DNA of 64,000 nucleotides from JBAZTO01 sp041661865 (lineage in GTDB: Bacteria; Planctomycetota; Phycisphaerae; SM23-33): positions 69,011 through 133,010 of the forward strand of contig JBAZTO010000002.1 in assembly GCA_041661865.1 (NCBI GenBank), in the 5' to 3' direction. Both the position numbers and the translations under genes were made by a program. The notes under the pieces are model-generated. The model was not told the DNA's origin. It was given only the letters and a program-made list of their open reading frames with translations, and did no database searches. Below are positions 16,514 through 24,415 of the stretch, piece after piece; the first letter of the stretch is position 1; each line of letters begins with the position of its first letter.

Positions 16514-17427
16514 GTATGCCGGACCCGAATCCTGATGCCCTTTTGTCCGTCGCAGGCGACCATGTCCCCGTTGGCCACGATCTTGTCCTTGACCATCAGG
16601 TCCACCGGCTCGCCCGCAGCCTTGTCCAGCACCAGCACATCGCCGGCTGTCAGGCCCATGATCTCCCGCATGGAGGCAACGGCTGAGCCTATGCACACCG
16701 ACCCGCCGACGTCCGCCAGGGTCGCCACGGCCAGCATGTCCTTGCGGACTTCCTCGGGCGTTCTCTTCTTGCCCTCGGAGGCGCCGACCAGATTGTTCAG
16801 CAATCGGCATGCCAGGACGAAAGAAACCGCCGGCGTGTCGCTCCTGGCGTCGCCGGCGAAGGAGAACCTACAGTATTCCTCGGCCCCGCTGCCCAGGGAG
16901 GGCAAGGCCGTGAGCAATTCCCTGGAGTGGCGCAGCATCTCGGCCTTGCCGGGCCGAAGCGCGATGGCGAATTCCTTCACCACTGTCGCCACCACGTCCA
17001 TCAGCAGGGAGGACTCCAGGTCCGACAGCGCGCGGTCGGCTGCGCCCGAGGCTCCCGGGCTGCCCAGCAAGCTCCCCACCCACCCCAAAGCGGTCTCGGC
17101 GCCGACTTCCATCATGCCGGCTGGCTGGCCGGCCTCGTCGGTCAGGGTGACATAGAAGGCCGGCGCGGCGGCGGAGAGCTTCTGGCTGTAGACCAGCGTG
17201 ACCGGCAGGGGCTTGATCGTCATGGGCACCTGCAAGGCCTCCATCGCCGTGGTGAGGCGCTTGGCGGCCTGGGCAGCCAGGGCGCGGAGCTTGTCCATTT
17301 GCTCGGACTGGAAGATGTGGGGGGCGCCCCAGTCATAATCCTGCCCGCCTTCGGCGGCCGCGGCGGGGGAACCGGAGATCGATCGAAGCAGCAAGGCCGT
17401 CAGGTTCTCGTCGGGCGCTGGGGTCAT
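16510..17427 (-). CDS. fliM: Divergent flagellar motor switch protein FliM
   Basis: A 305-residue C-ring protein. The middle domain (residues about 30-210) and the C-terminal SpoA domain (SVCIGSAVASMREIMGLTAG, KAAGEPVDLMVKDKIVANGD) fit FliM. The usual N-terminal CheY-binding helix (L-S-Q-x-E-I-D-A-L-L) is absent; instead there is a short ENLTALLLRSISG segment. The middle domain is also poorly conserved. The call rests on the SpoA domain and on position between fliL and fliN. Confidence 0.8.
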   Translation of the reverse strand: MTPAPDENLTALLLRSISGSPAAAAEGGQDYDWGAPHIFQSEQMDKLRALAAQAAKRLTTAMEALQVPMTIKPLPVTLVYSQKLSAAAPAFYVTLTDEAGQPAGMMEVGAETALGWVGSLLGSPGASGAADRALSDLESSLLMDVVATVVKEFAIALRPGKAEMLRHSRELLTALPSLGSGAEEYCRFSFAGDARSDTPAVSFVLACRLLNNLVGASEGKKRTPEEVRKDMLAVATLADVGGSVCIGSAVASMREIMGLTAGDVLVLDKAAGEPVDLMVKDKIVANGDMVACDGQKGIRIRVRHT

Positions 17428-18056
17428 TGGACCGCGAATTCCTTAAAGAGAACCTTGGCCACCAGCGGCTTCCTGTCAGGCCAGAGCTGCTCGTTGAAAG
17501 AGTCCCTGATCTCGTTGCGGATGCGATTGAGGTTCCGCGGGCCGCGGACATCCTCGACGGTGCAGCCGGCCAGGTAAACCGTCAGCCAGCTCTTGAGGTC
17601 CGGCTTTCGCTTGTTGAGCACTTCGCTGGCCGCCTTGAAATCCTTGGCCTCCATGGCCAGGACAATCGTCGCCCGCACGTAGCGCCCCAGCCTCGGCTCG
17701 TCGAGATTGACCGTCACCGATTCCAGGTCGTAGTAGCCCAGCTCGCCTTCCTTGAGGACCGGGCCTGAGGCCTCCGCCTTGTCGCCGTGGCCGCCTTCCT
17801 TGGCGCTCTCCTTGGCATTTTCCTCGGCGGCCGGCTCGGGCGGCGTCTTTTCCGCCTCGGCGGCGGGCTTGTCGGCGGCCTGGGCCTGCGCGGGCACGTC
17901 CTTGCCCATCAGCGTGCCCATCACCCCGCCCACCACCGACGAAATAATGATGCTCCCCAGGGCGAGGCCCAGGGTGAACAGGAGCTTCTTGGGGCCTGCG
18001 CCTGTAGCCTTGGCCGCACTCGCGGCCGGCTTGTCGGTATCTACTTCATCCGCCAT
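17424..18056 (-). CDS. fliL: Flagellar basal body-associated protein FliL
   Basis: A 210-residue stator-associated protein with a short cytosolic N-terminus, one membrane helix (about residues 24-46), an Ala/Glu/Lys-rich linker, then the periplasmic FliL domain (YYDLESVTVNLDEPRLGRYV, TIVLAMEAKDF). The start is placed at MADEVD, 2 bases after the motB-like stop; the longer frame reads back into that gene. It overlaps fliM by 4 bases. Confidence 0.9.
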   Translation of the reverse strand: MADEVDTDKPAASAAKATGAGPKKLLFTLGLALGSIIISSVVGGVMGTLMGKDVPAQAQAADKPAAEAEKTPPEPAAEENAKESAKEGGHGDKAEASGPVLKEGELGYYDLESVTVNLDEPRLGRYVRATIVLAMEAKDFKAASEVLNKRKPDLKSWLTVYLAGCTVEDVRGPRNLNRIRNEIRDSFNEQLWPDRKPLVAKVLFKEFAVQ

Positions 18057-18058
18057 TG

Positions 18059-18802
18059 TTATCTCACTTGCGTTACTGCAATCATAATGCACGGCCTGGA
18101 GCCGCCCTGGCCCGCCGGCTGCGACCGCCGCGGCGAACCGCCGCCGCCTTGGGAACTGACCTGCCACTTCCCGGGCCTGGCCTGCTGCAAATACTTACGC
18201 AACTGTTCGGCGACGCCACGAGCCCGCCTCGCCGCCGACATCCACTGCGCCGAGCGAGGAGTGCCTTCTTCCGCACTCATCGACACGCAGATACGGTGGA
18301 CCTGGGGATTCAGCTCCCCTGCCATGCCACCGGCCAGGTTTCGTAGAAACTCTTTGTCCGCCGCCGTCAATTCCTCGCCCCCGGACTCAAACCGGATTGG
18401 CGTGGGCGTCATATTGACCAGTTTTTCCGATGCGTTCGACGTCCGTGTCTCCATGTCCTTGCGGATTTGCAGAAATAGTTGCCGAATCTTCTCGTCGTCG
18501 GCGTCAATAATCCGCGAAGGCTTGTTGGGTTCTTCATCGGCCTCTTCGGTGGGGTATTTTAGTTTGAGGTAATCTTCTTTATTGCCGGTTTGTTCCCCAA
18601 AGAGCAGGTCCGGGATGCCGAAACCGGAAATCGCGCGCTTGAACGAGTCGCGGCTGGCCCCCAGCAGCGTGGCGTCCTGGTCCTTGGCCAGCGTCTGGAG
18701 CATCACGAAAAAGGACATCAGCAGCGTGATCATGTCCGCGAAGGAAATGATCCACAGGGGCGCCTTCTCGCCAGCCTCCTCCTGTTGAGGTTTCCTGGCC
18801 AT
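18059..18802 (-). CDS. MotB-like stator protein, copy 2
   Basis: A 247-residue MotB-family protein. One membrane helix with the proton-carrying aspartate (SFADMITLLMSF, Asp 23) is followed by a plug-like segment and a periplasmic part. The OmpA-like region is degenerate (PIRFESGGEELTAADKEFLR) and ends in a Gly/Ser/Arg-rich tail, so peptidoglycan binding may be altered. It overlaps the other motB-like gene by one base. Confidence 0.85.
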   Translation of the reverse strand: MARKPQQEEAGEKAPLWIISFADMITLLMSFFVMLQTLAKDQDATLLGASRDSFKRAISGFGIPDLLFGEQTGNKEDYLKLKYPTEEADEEPNKPSRIIDADDEKIRQLFLQIRKDMETRTSNASEKLVNMTPTPIRFESGGEELTAADKEFLRNLAGGMAGELNPQVHRICVSMSAEEGTPRSAQWMSAARRARGVAEQLRKYLQQARPGKWQVSSQGGGGSPRRSQPAGQGGSRPCIMIAVTQVR

Positions 18803-19479
18803 CAGGCGCCCTCCCCGGCAATGAGGGCGATTTCCATCATTTTCCTGCCGCCGGCGTCCTCGGCCGAATCGCTCGGGGCGACATTGAGGCTGAAGCGGCT
18901 CTGGGGCAGCTTGGGGTCCTGGGTCAGGAATTCCGTGACCGCCCAGGCTCGCTGTAGCGAACGGCCGACGGCCTGGCGGTTTTGTTCGAGGGCGCTTTCA
19001 CCGACGATCACGCGGCAGGGCACCATCCTGGCGAAGGTGCCCAGGAGCTTGAGGCGGCTGCGCCCGGCGGGCGTGAGGTGGGTTCCCTCTCCGAAGAACA
19101 GGTCCTCGGAGGGAATGCGGATCAGCCGCCGGTTGTTGTAGGCCTCGGCCATCATGCTCACCCAGTTGGACTCGGGCGGGTGCTGGACGGGCTGGCCGTC
19201 GTGGTCGGTGGGCTTCTCGCTGCCGACGGCGGTCCAGTCCACGATGTTCTCGACGGGCGCGACCATGCTGTCACGCGGGCGCCGCCCGCCGAAAATGCCG
19301 CTTTGCGATACCGACTCCATCACACCTTCCAGCTTGCTCATCGACCCGTCGTCAAAGGAGGAAAAGGTCGTCAGCATCACGAAGAACGAAAGCAGCAGCG
19401 TGATCATGTCCGCGAAGGAGATGTACCACAGGCCAACTCCCTCGCCGCCGCTTTCTTCCTGTTGATGCTTGCCTGACAT
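18802..19479 (-). CDS. motB: MotB-like stator protein, copy 1
   Basis: A 225-residue stator subunit. Residues 17-37 form the membrane helix with the critical aspartate (ISFADMITLLLSFFVML, Asp 24). The periplasmic part has an OmpA-like pattern (IPSEDLFFGEGTHLTPAGRS, later NRQAVGRSLQRAWAVTEFL) closer to the norm than copy 2. It sits directly after motA, so it is the more likely principal MotB. Both MotB-like proteins keep the aspartate, so each could conduct ions. Confidence 0.88.
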   Translation of the reverse strand: MSGKHQQEESGGEGVGLWYISFADMITLLLSFFVMLTTFSSFDDGSMSKLEGVMESVSQSGIFGGRRPRDSMVAPVENIVDWTAVGSEKPTDHDGQPVQHPPESNWVSMMAEAYNNRRLIRIPSEDLFFGEGTHLTPAGRSRLKLLGTFARMVPCRVIVGESALEQNRQAVGRSLQRAWAVTEFLTQDPKLPQSRFSLNVAPSDSAEDAGGRKMMEIALIAGEGA

Positions 19480-19504
19480 TTGCCGCCAATCGGTGTCAAA
19501 GGCC

Positions 19505-20278
19505 TCATATCTTGGGTTTCAAGTCCTCGCGATGCCGCACCGACACGAACGCCTGCATCCTTTCCCGCACGGCCGTGGGGCTCTCGCCACGCACCATGCC
19601 GACGGTTCCTTCCAGGATCATCTCGCGAACCAGGGCCTCCTTCTTGGTCCGCATGCCCAGTTTGCCGGCCAGCGGGATAAAGAACAGGTTGGCCAGGAAC
19701 GCTCCGTAGAACGTGCAGACCAGCGCCGCGGCCATGCCCTTGCCGATGGCCTTGGGGTCGTCCATCGAGCTGAACATCTGCACCAGGCCGATCAGCGTGC
19801 CCACCATGCCGAAGGCCGGGCAGCCGGCGCCCATGAATTCCAGGATCTTCTTGCCGTCGAAGTGACGCTCCTGGAGATACTGGATCTCCATCGACAACTG
19901 GTCCTTGATGGCGTGCTCGTTCTGCCCGTCGATGACCATCCGCAGCGCCTGCACCAGGAACGTGTCGCCCGCGCCGGGCAACTGCTGCTCCAGGGCCAGC
20001 GCCCCGTCGCGGCGGTTGATGGCGGTGTAGTTGACCATCTTCTGGATCAGGCTTTGTTCAGCCGGCAGGCGGTAGAACAGGGTCTTCTTGATGACCGGGA
20101 GCAACTTCAGCACCTGGTTGAGCGGAAAATGCACGCAGGTGGCCGCCACGGTTCCGCCCCCGACGACCACGATGGCCGGAATGTTGAAAAACAGGCCGAA
20201 CTCGCCACCGTCGGCCATCACCGCCGTGTACATGCATCCAAGCCCGATCACCAGCCCGAGGACTGTCGTAATGTCCAT
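19505..20278 (-). CDS. motA: Flagellar stator protein MotA
   Basis: A 257-residue stator subunit with four membrane helices (about 2-22, 30-50, 150-172 and 185-205). The TM3-TM4 region GAGCPAFGMVGTLIGLVQMF and GMAAALVCTFYGAFLANLFF is characteristic. It follows the MotE-like gene by 4 bases. One MotA serves two MotB-like partners here. Confidence 0.95.
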   Translation of the reverse strand: MDITTVLGLVIGLGCMYTAVMADGGEFGLFFNIPAIVVVGGGTVAATCVHFPLNQVLKLLPVIKKTLFYRLPAEQSLIQKMVNYTAINRRDGALALEQQLPGAGDTFLVQALRMVIDGQNEHAIKDQLSMEIQYLQERHFDGKKILEFMGAGCPAFGMVGTLIGLVQMFSSMDDPKAIGKGMAAALVCTFYGAFLANLFFIPLAGKLGMRTKKEALVREMILEGTVGMVRGESPTAVRERMQAFVSVRHREDLKPKI

Positions 20279-20282
20279 TGCT

Positions 20283-20942
20283 CTACTCTTCTTCCTTGAT
20301 CTTCTTCATCCGGTCGCACAGCCGCACAACCAGCGTCTTGTCGCTCATCTCGGACAGCAGCTTGGCGGCCGAGCGGTCGGACATGAAGTGCAGAATCCGC
20401 GCCGCGTCGTCCTCCTGCTGACCGTTGATCATGCCTTCGATGATCTTGCTGCTGCTGGCGGGGTCCATTTTGTCGTAAATGGTGGCCGTCCGCTTGAGCT
20501 GGGTCTTCTCTTGCTGCCTGATGGCCAGGCGGCTGCGCTCCAGTTCGGCCTGGGCGTCCTTCAAGGCCGCCAGCGGCGTCACCAGTTGCATCCGCAACGT
20601 CTCAAGCTCCTCCGCCTGCTTCTTGAGAGTGTCCTCGGCCATCTTCATGTGCCGTTCGCGCTGCTCGAGTTCCACCTCGCGCTTCTTGCAGGCGTCAAGC
20701 TTACCGCGAAGTTCGAGGGACAGGTCGTCCAGTTGCTTCTCTTTGCCGGAGGCCGCCACCGGCGGCGCGAGGGTGAGGGCATTGGCCTCGGCCGAGGCCG
20801 CATCAGTGGCCGGCTGGCTGGCCGCGGCGACGGGCGGGGCCGGGTGGGCCTTGACGGCCTTCCGCTTGAATATCATCATTGACAGCGTGAAACTCCCCGC
20901 CGCCAACACCACGATAATGACCAGCAAGCCGATCTTCTTCAT
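20283..20942 (-). CDS. MotE-like coiled-coil motor chaperone
   Basis: A 219-residue protein with one N-terminal membrane helix, an Ala/Pro linker, a long coiled coil (residues about 75-160) and a C-terminal domain (YDKMDPASSSKIIEGMING, then AARILHFMSDRSAAKLLSEM) like the MgtE N-terminal/FliG-middle fold of MotE. MotE chaperones MotC or stator proteins in alphaproteobacteria. The start MKKIG overlaps fliJ by 4 bases. The gene lies between fliJ and motA, fitting a stator or C-ring assembly role. Confidence 0.8.
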   Translation of the reverse strand: MKKIGLLVIIVVLAAGSFTLSMMIFKRKAVKAHPAPPVAAASQPATDAASAEANALTLAPPVAASGKEKQLDDLSLELRGKLDACKKREVELEQRERHMKMAEDTLKKQAEELETLRMQLVTPLAALKDAQAELERSRLAIRQQEKTQLKRTATIYDKMDPASSSKIIEGMINGQQEDDAARILHFMSDRSAAKLLSEMSDKTLVVRLCDRMKKIKEEE

Positions 20943-21472
20943 GAGACCACCTCGCGAGTACCCAATCCACAACCGGCCGGCGATGGAAGCCGCGCCTCCA
21001 CGGCGCCACTCGGCCCCTTGGAGCCCGCCGGCACACCCTTTCGCTGGTGCATGCCCTGGGCCACCTCGTCCAGATGCTTCTGCTCGACCGCGTTCAGTTC
21101 TTTCTGATACTGCAACAATCGCTTTTCCCGAAGTTGCTCCAATGTCTTGCGCGACATCCGTTCCTTGAGCAACTGGGCCATCTTCTCAGCCCTGGCCGCT
21201 TCAAGGGCTTGCCCATGCGCCCGGAGGGTGTCAATCACCGCCTGCTCCACCGGCAACTGCCGAAGGAAAATCTGCTGACGCGGCAGGCGGTCCTGAAGTT
21301 CCTGTCCGTCCAGATCCCTGGCCAGCTTCTCCAACGCAGCCAGGCGGCGATCGATCTCGCCGCCCACGAAGGCCAGCTCCTGCTGCAACCTGGCCAGCTC
21401 GCCCCGCAAGGCCTGCTCCTTCTGGATCTTCACGTCCAGCAGCCGCTGCAATGGCCAGGCGAACCGTTTCAT
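20939..21472 (-). CDS. fliJ: Flagellar export protein FliJ
   Basis: A 177-residue coiled-coil protein that links the FliI ATPase to FlhA. The N-terminus MKRFAWPLQRLLDVKIQKEQ is the family signature. The rest is helical with repeated Leu/Gln/Arg heptads, except for the last 35 residues, which are Gly/Pro-rich. It overlaps fliI by 4 bases. Confidence 0.9.
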   Translation of the reverse strand: MKRFAWPLQRLLDVKIQKEQALRGELARLQQELAFVGGEIDRRLAALEKLARDLDGQELQDRLPRQQIFLRQLPVEQAVIDTLRAHGQALEAARAEKMAQLLKERMSRKTLEQLREKRLLQYQKELNAVEQKHLDEVAQGMHQRKGVPAGSKGPSGAVEARLPSPAGCGLGTREVVS

Positions 21473-22818
21473 TTAGCGCCTCCGCGTTGTGGCGCCGGTG
21501 AAGGCGCGTCCCACGGCTGGGTAATCTCGCAGAGACGCTGGAGCGTTTGCGAAAACTTCGAGGCCGTGCCGGTGGGCTGGATCAGGAAGTCGCGGACGCG
21601 GTCGATCAAGGCGATGGCCTTGTCGATTCGCGGATTGCTCCCGGCGGCGAAGGCGCCGATGTTGATGAGGTCCTCGGCGTTCTGGTAGGTCGAATAGATC
21701 GCGCGGAGGGCCTGGGCCGCGGCGCGATGCTCGGGACTGACGATCGAGTTCATCAATCGGCTGACGCTCTGGAGGATATCGACGGCTGGGTAGTGGCCCA
21801 TTTCCGCCAGCTTGCGCGACAGAACCACGTGGCCGTCGAGCAGGCTCCGCATGCTGTCGGCGACCGGGTCGTTCATGTCGTCGCCCTCGACCAGGATGGT
21901 GAAGATCCCGGTGATCGAGCCGAACTCCGCACAACCCAGCCGCTCGGTCAGCCGCGGCAGCATGGAAAAAACGCTGGGGCAGTAACCCTTGGTGGCCGGC
22001 GGCTCGCCGCTGGCCAGGCCGATCTCGCGCTGGGCCTGGGCGAAGCGCGTCACCGAGTCCATCATGAACATGACGTTCTTGCCGCGGTCGCGGAAGTACT
22101 CGGCGATGGTGATGGCCTCAAAGGCGACGCGGACGCGCTGGATCGGCGAGGTGTCCGCCGTCGCGACGGCCACCACGCTGCGGCGGAGGCCCTCGCTGCC
22201 CAGGGAGTCTTCGAGGAAGTGTCGCACCTCGCGGCCGCGCTCGCCGACCAGGCACAACACGTTGACGTCGGCCTCGCTGACGTGGGCGATTTCGCCCAGC
22301 AGCGTACTCTTGCCCACGCCGCTGCCGGCGAAGATGCCGACGCGCTGGCCCTTGCCGACGGTCAGGATGCCGTCGATGACGCGGAGGCCGAAGGCCAGCG
22401 GCTCGGTGATCTTCCTGCGTTTGAGTGCCGGCGGCGGGCAGTTGTTGAGCGAGCGCCGCTCGCCGCGCGTGAGGGGCCCCAGGCCGTCGATGGGCCTGCC
22501 CAGGCCGTCGATGACCCGGCCCAGCAGATCGTCGCTCAGCGTCAGGTAGTGCGGGCAGGCCCGCACGAAGACCGGATCGTTGGGGGCGATGCCTTCGATG
22601 CTTTCCAGCGGCAGCAGGATGCGGTTGTCGCCGTGGAAGCCCACGACCTCGGCCGGCACGCGCCGCCCGTCGGCCAGGCGGACTTCGCAAATCTGCCCCA
22701 GGCCCACCGGCGGGCCCTTGGACTCGATGGTCTGGCCCGTGACGCGCAGCACCGTCCCGCGCGCCGGAGGGGCGATGCGGGCGAGCTTCAGGTCGTACTT
22801 GGTCAGGTCCAGCGGCAT
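21469..22818 (-). CDS. fliI: Flagellum-specific ATPase FliI
   Basis: A 449-residue cytosolic ATPase of the export apparatus, homologous to F1 beta. Walker A is FAGSGVGKST (163-172), with GERGREVRHFLE and the Walker B stretch VMFMMDSVTRFA downstream. Length and motif order are normal. The start ATG directly follows the fliH stop. Confidence 0.97.
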   Translation of the reverse strand: MPLDLTKYDLKLARIAPPARGTVLRVTGQTIESKGPPVGLGQICEVRLADGRRVPAEVVGFHGDNRILLPLESIEGIAPNDPVFVRACPHYLTLSDDLLGRVIDGLGRPIDGLGPLTRGERRSLNNCPPPALKRRKITEPLAFGLRVIDGILTVGKGQRVGIFAGSGVGKSTLLGEIAHVSEADVNVLCLVGERGREVRHFLEDSLGSEGLRRSVVAVATADTSPIQRVRVAFEAITIAEYFRDRGKNVMFMMDSVTRFAQAQREIGLASGEPPATKGYCPSVFSMLPRLTERLGCAEFGSITGIFTILVEGDDMNDPVADSMRSLLDGHVVLSRKLAEMGHYPAVDILQSVSRLMNSIVSPEHRAAAQALRAIYSTYQNAEDLINIGAFAAGSNPRIDKAIALIDRVRDFLIQPTGTASKFSQTLQRLCEITQPWDAPSPAPQRGGAK

Positions 22819-23409
22819 TTATTCGGGACTCTTGAGGGCATCGACGACGTATTCGAGCCGGTCGTCCAGCGACGCATGGTGCGTCGAGCCGGCCGACTCC
22901 ACCACGCAGTGGCCCGGCAGCACCGTGCTGTCGGCCACGAAACAAGTCTTGCCTGCCTCGCTGTTTTCGCTTCCGGTCGCGCCGGCCATGCGGCAGCGGG
23001 AAAGGTCCTGCGGGTTCAGACGCACGACGACAGACTGCCGCAACGGCAGGCAGGCGATCGCCTCCCGCACCATCGGGTCGATCTCATACCGACCGGCGTC
23101 CACTTCCTGCTGGAGCACCTTGCCGGCGATCCCGACGGCCAAGTCGAGCAACTGCTCCTCGGCTTCCTGGAGAATCTGCTTGTTGAGCGCCGAAACCTGT
23201 TCGACGGCCTGCTGAAGGGCCGAGAGGGCTTGGCGCAGCGCCTGCCGCTCGGTCGCCACGGCCTTGTCGGCGCTGACGGGCGCGGCGGAGGCCTGGCCCG
23301 GCGCCTGGGACGCCGTGGCGCGCGGCCCCTGCGGCGCAGCCCCGGCCGACGAGGCGGCCTTGACCGCCAGCAGCGGGCCGGGAAGTCCTACTGAAAACTC
23401 ATGCGCCAT
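22819..23409 (-). CDS. fliH: Flagellar assembly protein FliH
   Basis: A 196-residue regulator of FliI. An Ala-rich N-terminus, a helical middle (ALSALQQAVEQVSALNKQIL) and the C-terminal FliH/HrpE domain (LAVGIAGKVLQQEVDAGRYE, REAIACLPLRQSVVVRLNPQ). The start at MAHEFS has GAGG ahead and overlaps fliG by 11 bases. Confidence 0.88.
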   Translation of the reverse strand: MAHEFSVGLPGPLLAVKAASSAGAAPQGPRATASQAPGQASAAPVSADKAVATERQALRQALSALQQAVEQVSALNKQILQEAEEQLLDLAVGIAGKVLQQEVDAGRYEIDPMVREAIACLPLRQSVVVRLNPQDLSRCRMAGATGSENSEAGKTCFVADSTVLPGHCVVESAGSTHHASLDDRLEYVVDALKSPE

Positions 23410-24415
23410 TGGCCGCTTCCTCTTCAAAGACCAGCTCGCCCTTGGCGTTGATCGCTCGAAGGGCGTCGAGAATCACCTCACGCGACGCGGTGATGTCATC
23501 GGCCTTGGGCTTGGACAGCAGCGAGGTCTCCTCGTCCACCAGGGCCACGGCCCGCTCCGACATGTTGCCGCGGATCTTCCTGGCGATGACCGGATCGACC
23601 TTCATCATCGCCAGGGCCAGCTTGCGGGCGTCCACGGTCCGCAGGATCTCCTGGAGCGTGCGGTCGGGAATGAGCGTCATGTCCTCCCAGGTCACCATCA
23701 GCCGCAGCACCGCGTCGGCCGAATCCTTGTCGTGCTCCGTGATGGACTTGACCATCTGGTCTCGCAGCGATTTTTCCAGGCCGCGAAGCACCAGGGCCAC
23801 CTTACGCAGCTTTTCTTGTTTGCGGTCGGTGCCGACGCTGACGACCGCGCCGGGCTTCTGGGAGAACTGCTCCAGGCGGGCGCGGATGACGGCGGCCACC
23901 TTGGCGCGGGCATCCAGGGAAACTTCCTGCGACGCGGCCATGCCGCGAACGGCGGCGTCGTGAACCTGCTTGTCCAGCAGCGGCAGGATGGTCGCGCCCA
24001 TCTTGGCCGGCAGTTCCGAAAGCACCAGGGCCACCACGCCGGCCGACTCGCCCGACAAGGCCTGGGCCAGCAGGCGAACATCGACCTTGCGGATGGGCAT
24101 GAACGGGTCGCGCTCGTCGACGAGCTTCTGCACCTGACGCATCGTGTCGTCCAGCTTGGCCTTGCCCACGACGTTCTCCAGCAGGCCGCGGACGAAGTCC
24201 TTCTTGCCCCCGGACCTGCCGCCAAGCTGCGTGACGAACTCGCGCAGCGGGTCGTCCTCCCCGGCGGCCTCGGCGTTGCCGCTCTTGAGGTAGGCCAGCT
24301 CGGCGGCGATCTGCATGACGGCCTCGGGCGGGGCAGACTTGAGCAGTTCCGCCGCCGCTGCCGGAGGCAGGGCCATCAGCAACATCGCAGCCTTGCGTGT
24401 GCTCGCTCGCGACAT
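23399..24415 (-). CDS. fliG: Flagellar motor switch protein FliG
   Basis: A 338-residue C-ring protein that binds FliF and generates torque against MotA. The N-terminal (RKAAMLLMALPPAAAAELLK), middle and C-terminal domains are all visible. The C-terminal torque helix reads MTLIPDRTLQEILRTVDARK then LALAMMKVDPVIARKIRGNM, with conserved charged residues. It starts immediately after the fliF stop. Confidence 0.95.
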   Translation of the reverse strand: MSRASTRKAAMLLMALPPAAAAELLKSAPPEAVMQIAAELAYLKSGNAEAAGEDDPLREFVTQLGGRSGGKKDFVRGLLENVVGKAKLDDTMRQVQKLVDERDPFMPIRKVDVRLLAQALSGESAGVVALVLSELPAKMGATILPLLDKQVHDAAVRGMAASQEVSLDARAKVAAVIRARLEQFSQKPGAVVSVGTDRKQEKLRKVALVLRGLEKSLRDQMVKSITEHDKDSADAVLRLMVTWEDMTLIPDRTLQEILRTVDARKLALAMMKVDPVIARKIRGNMSERAVALVDEETSLLSKPKADDITASREVILDALRAINAKGELVFEEEAANGA

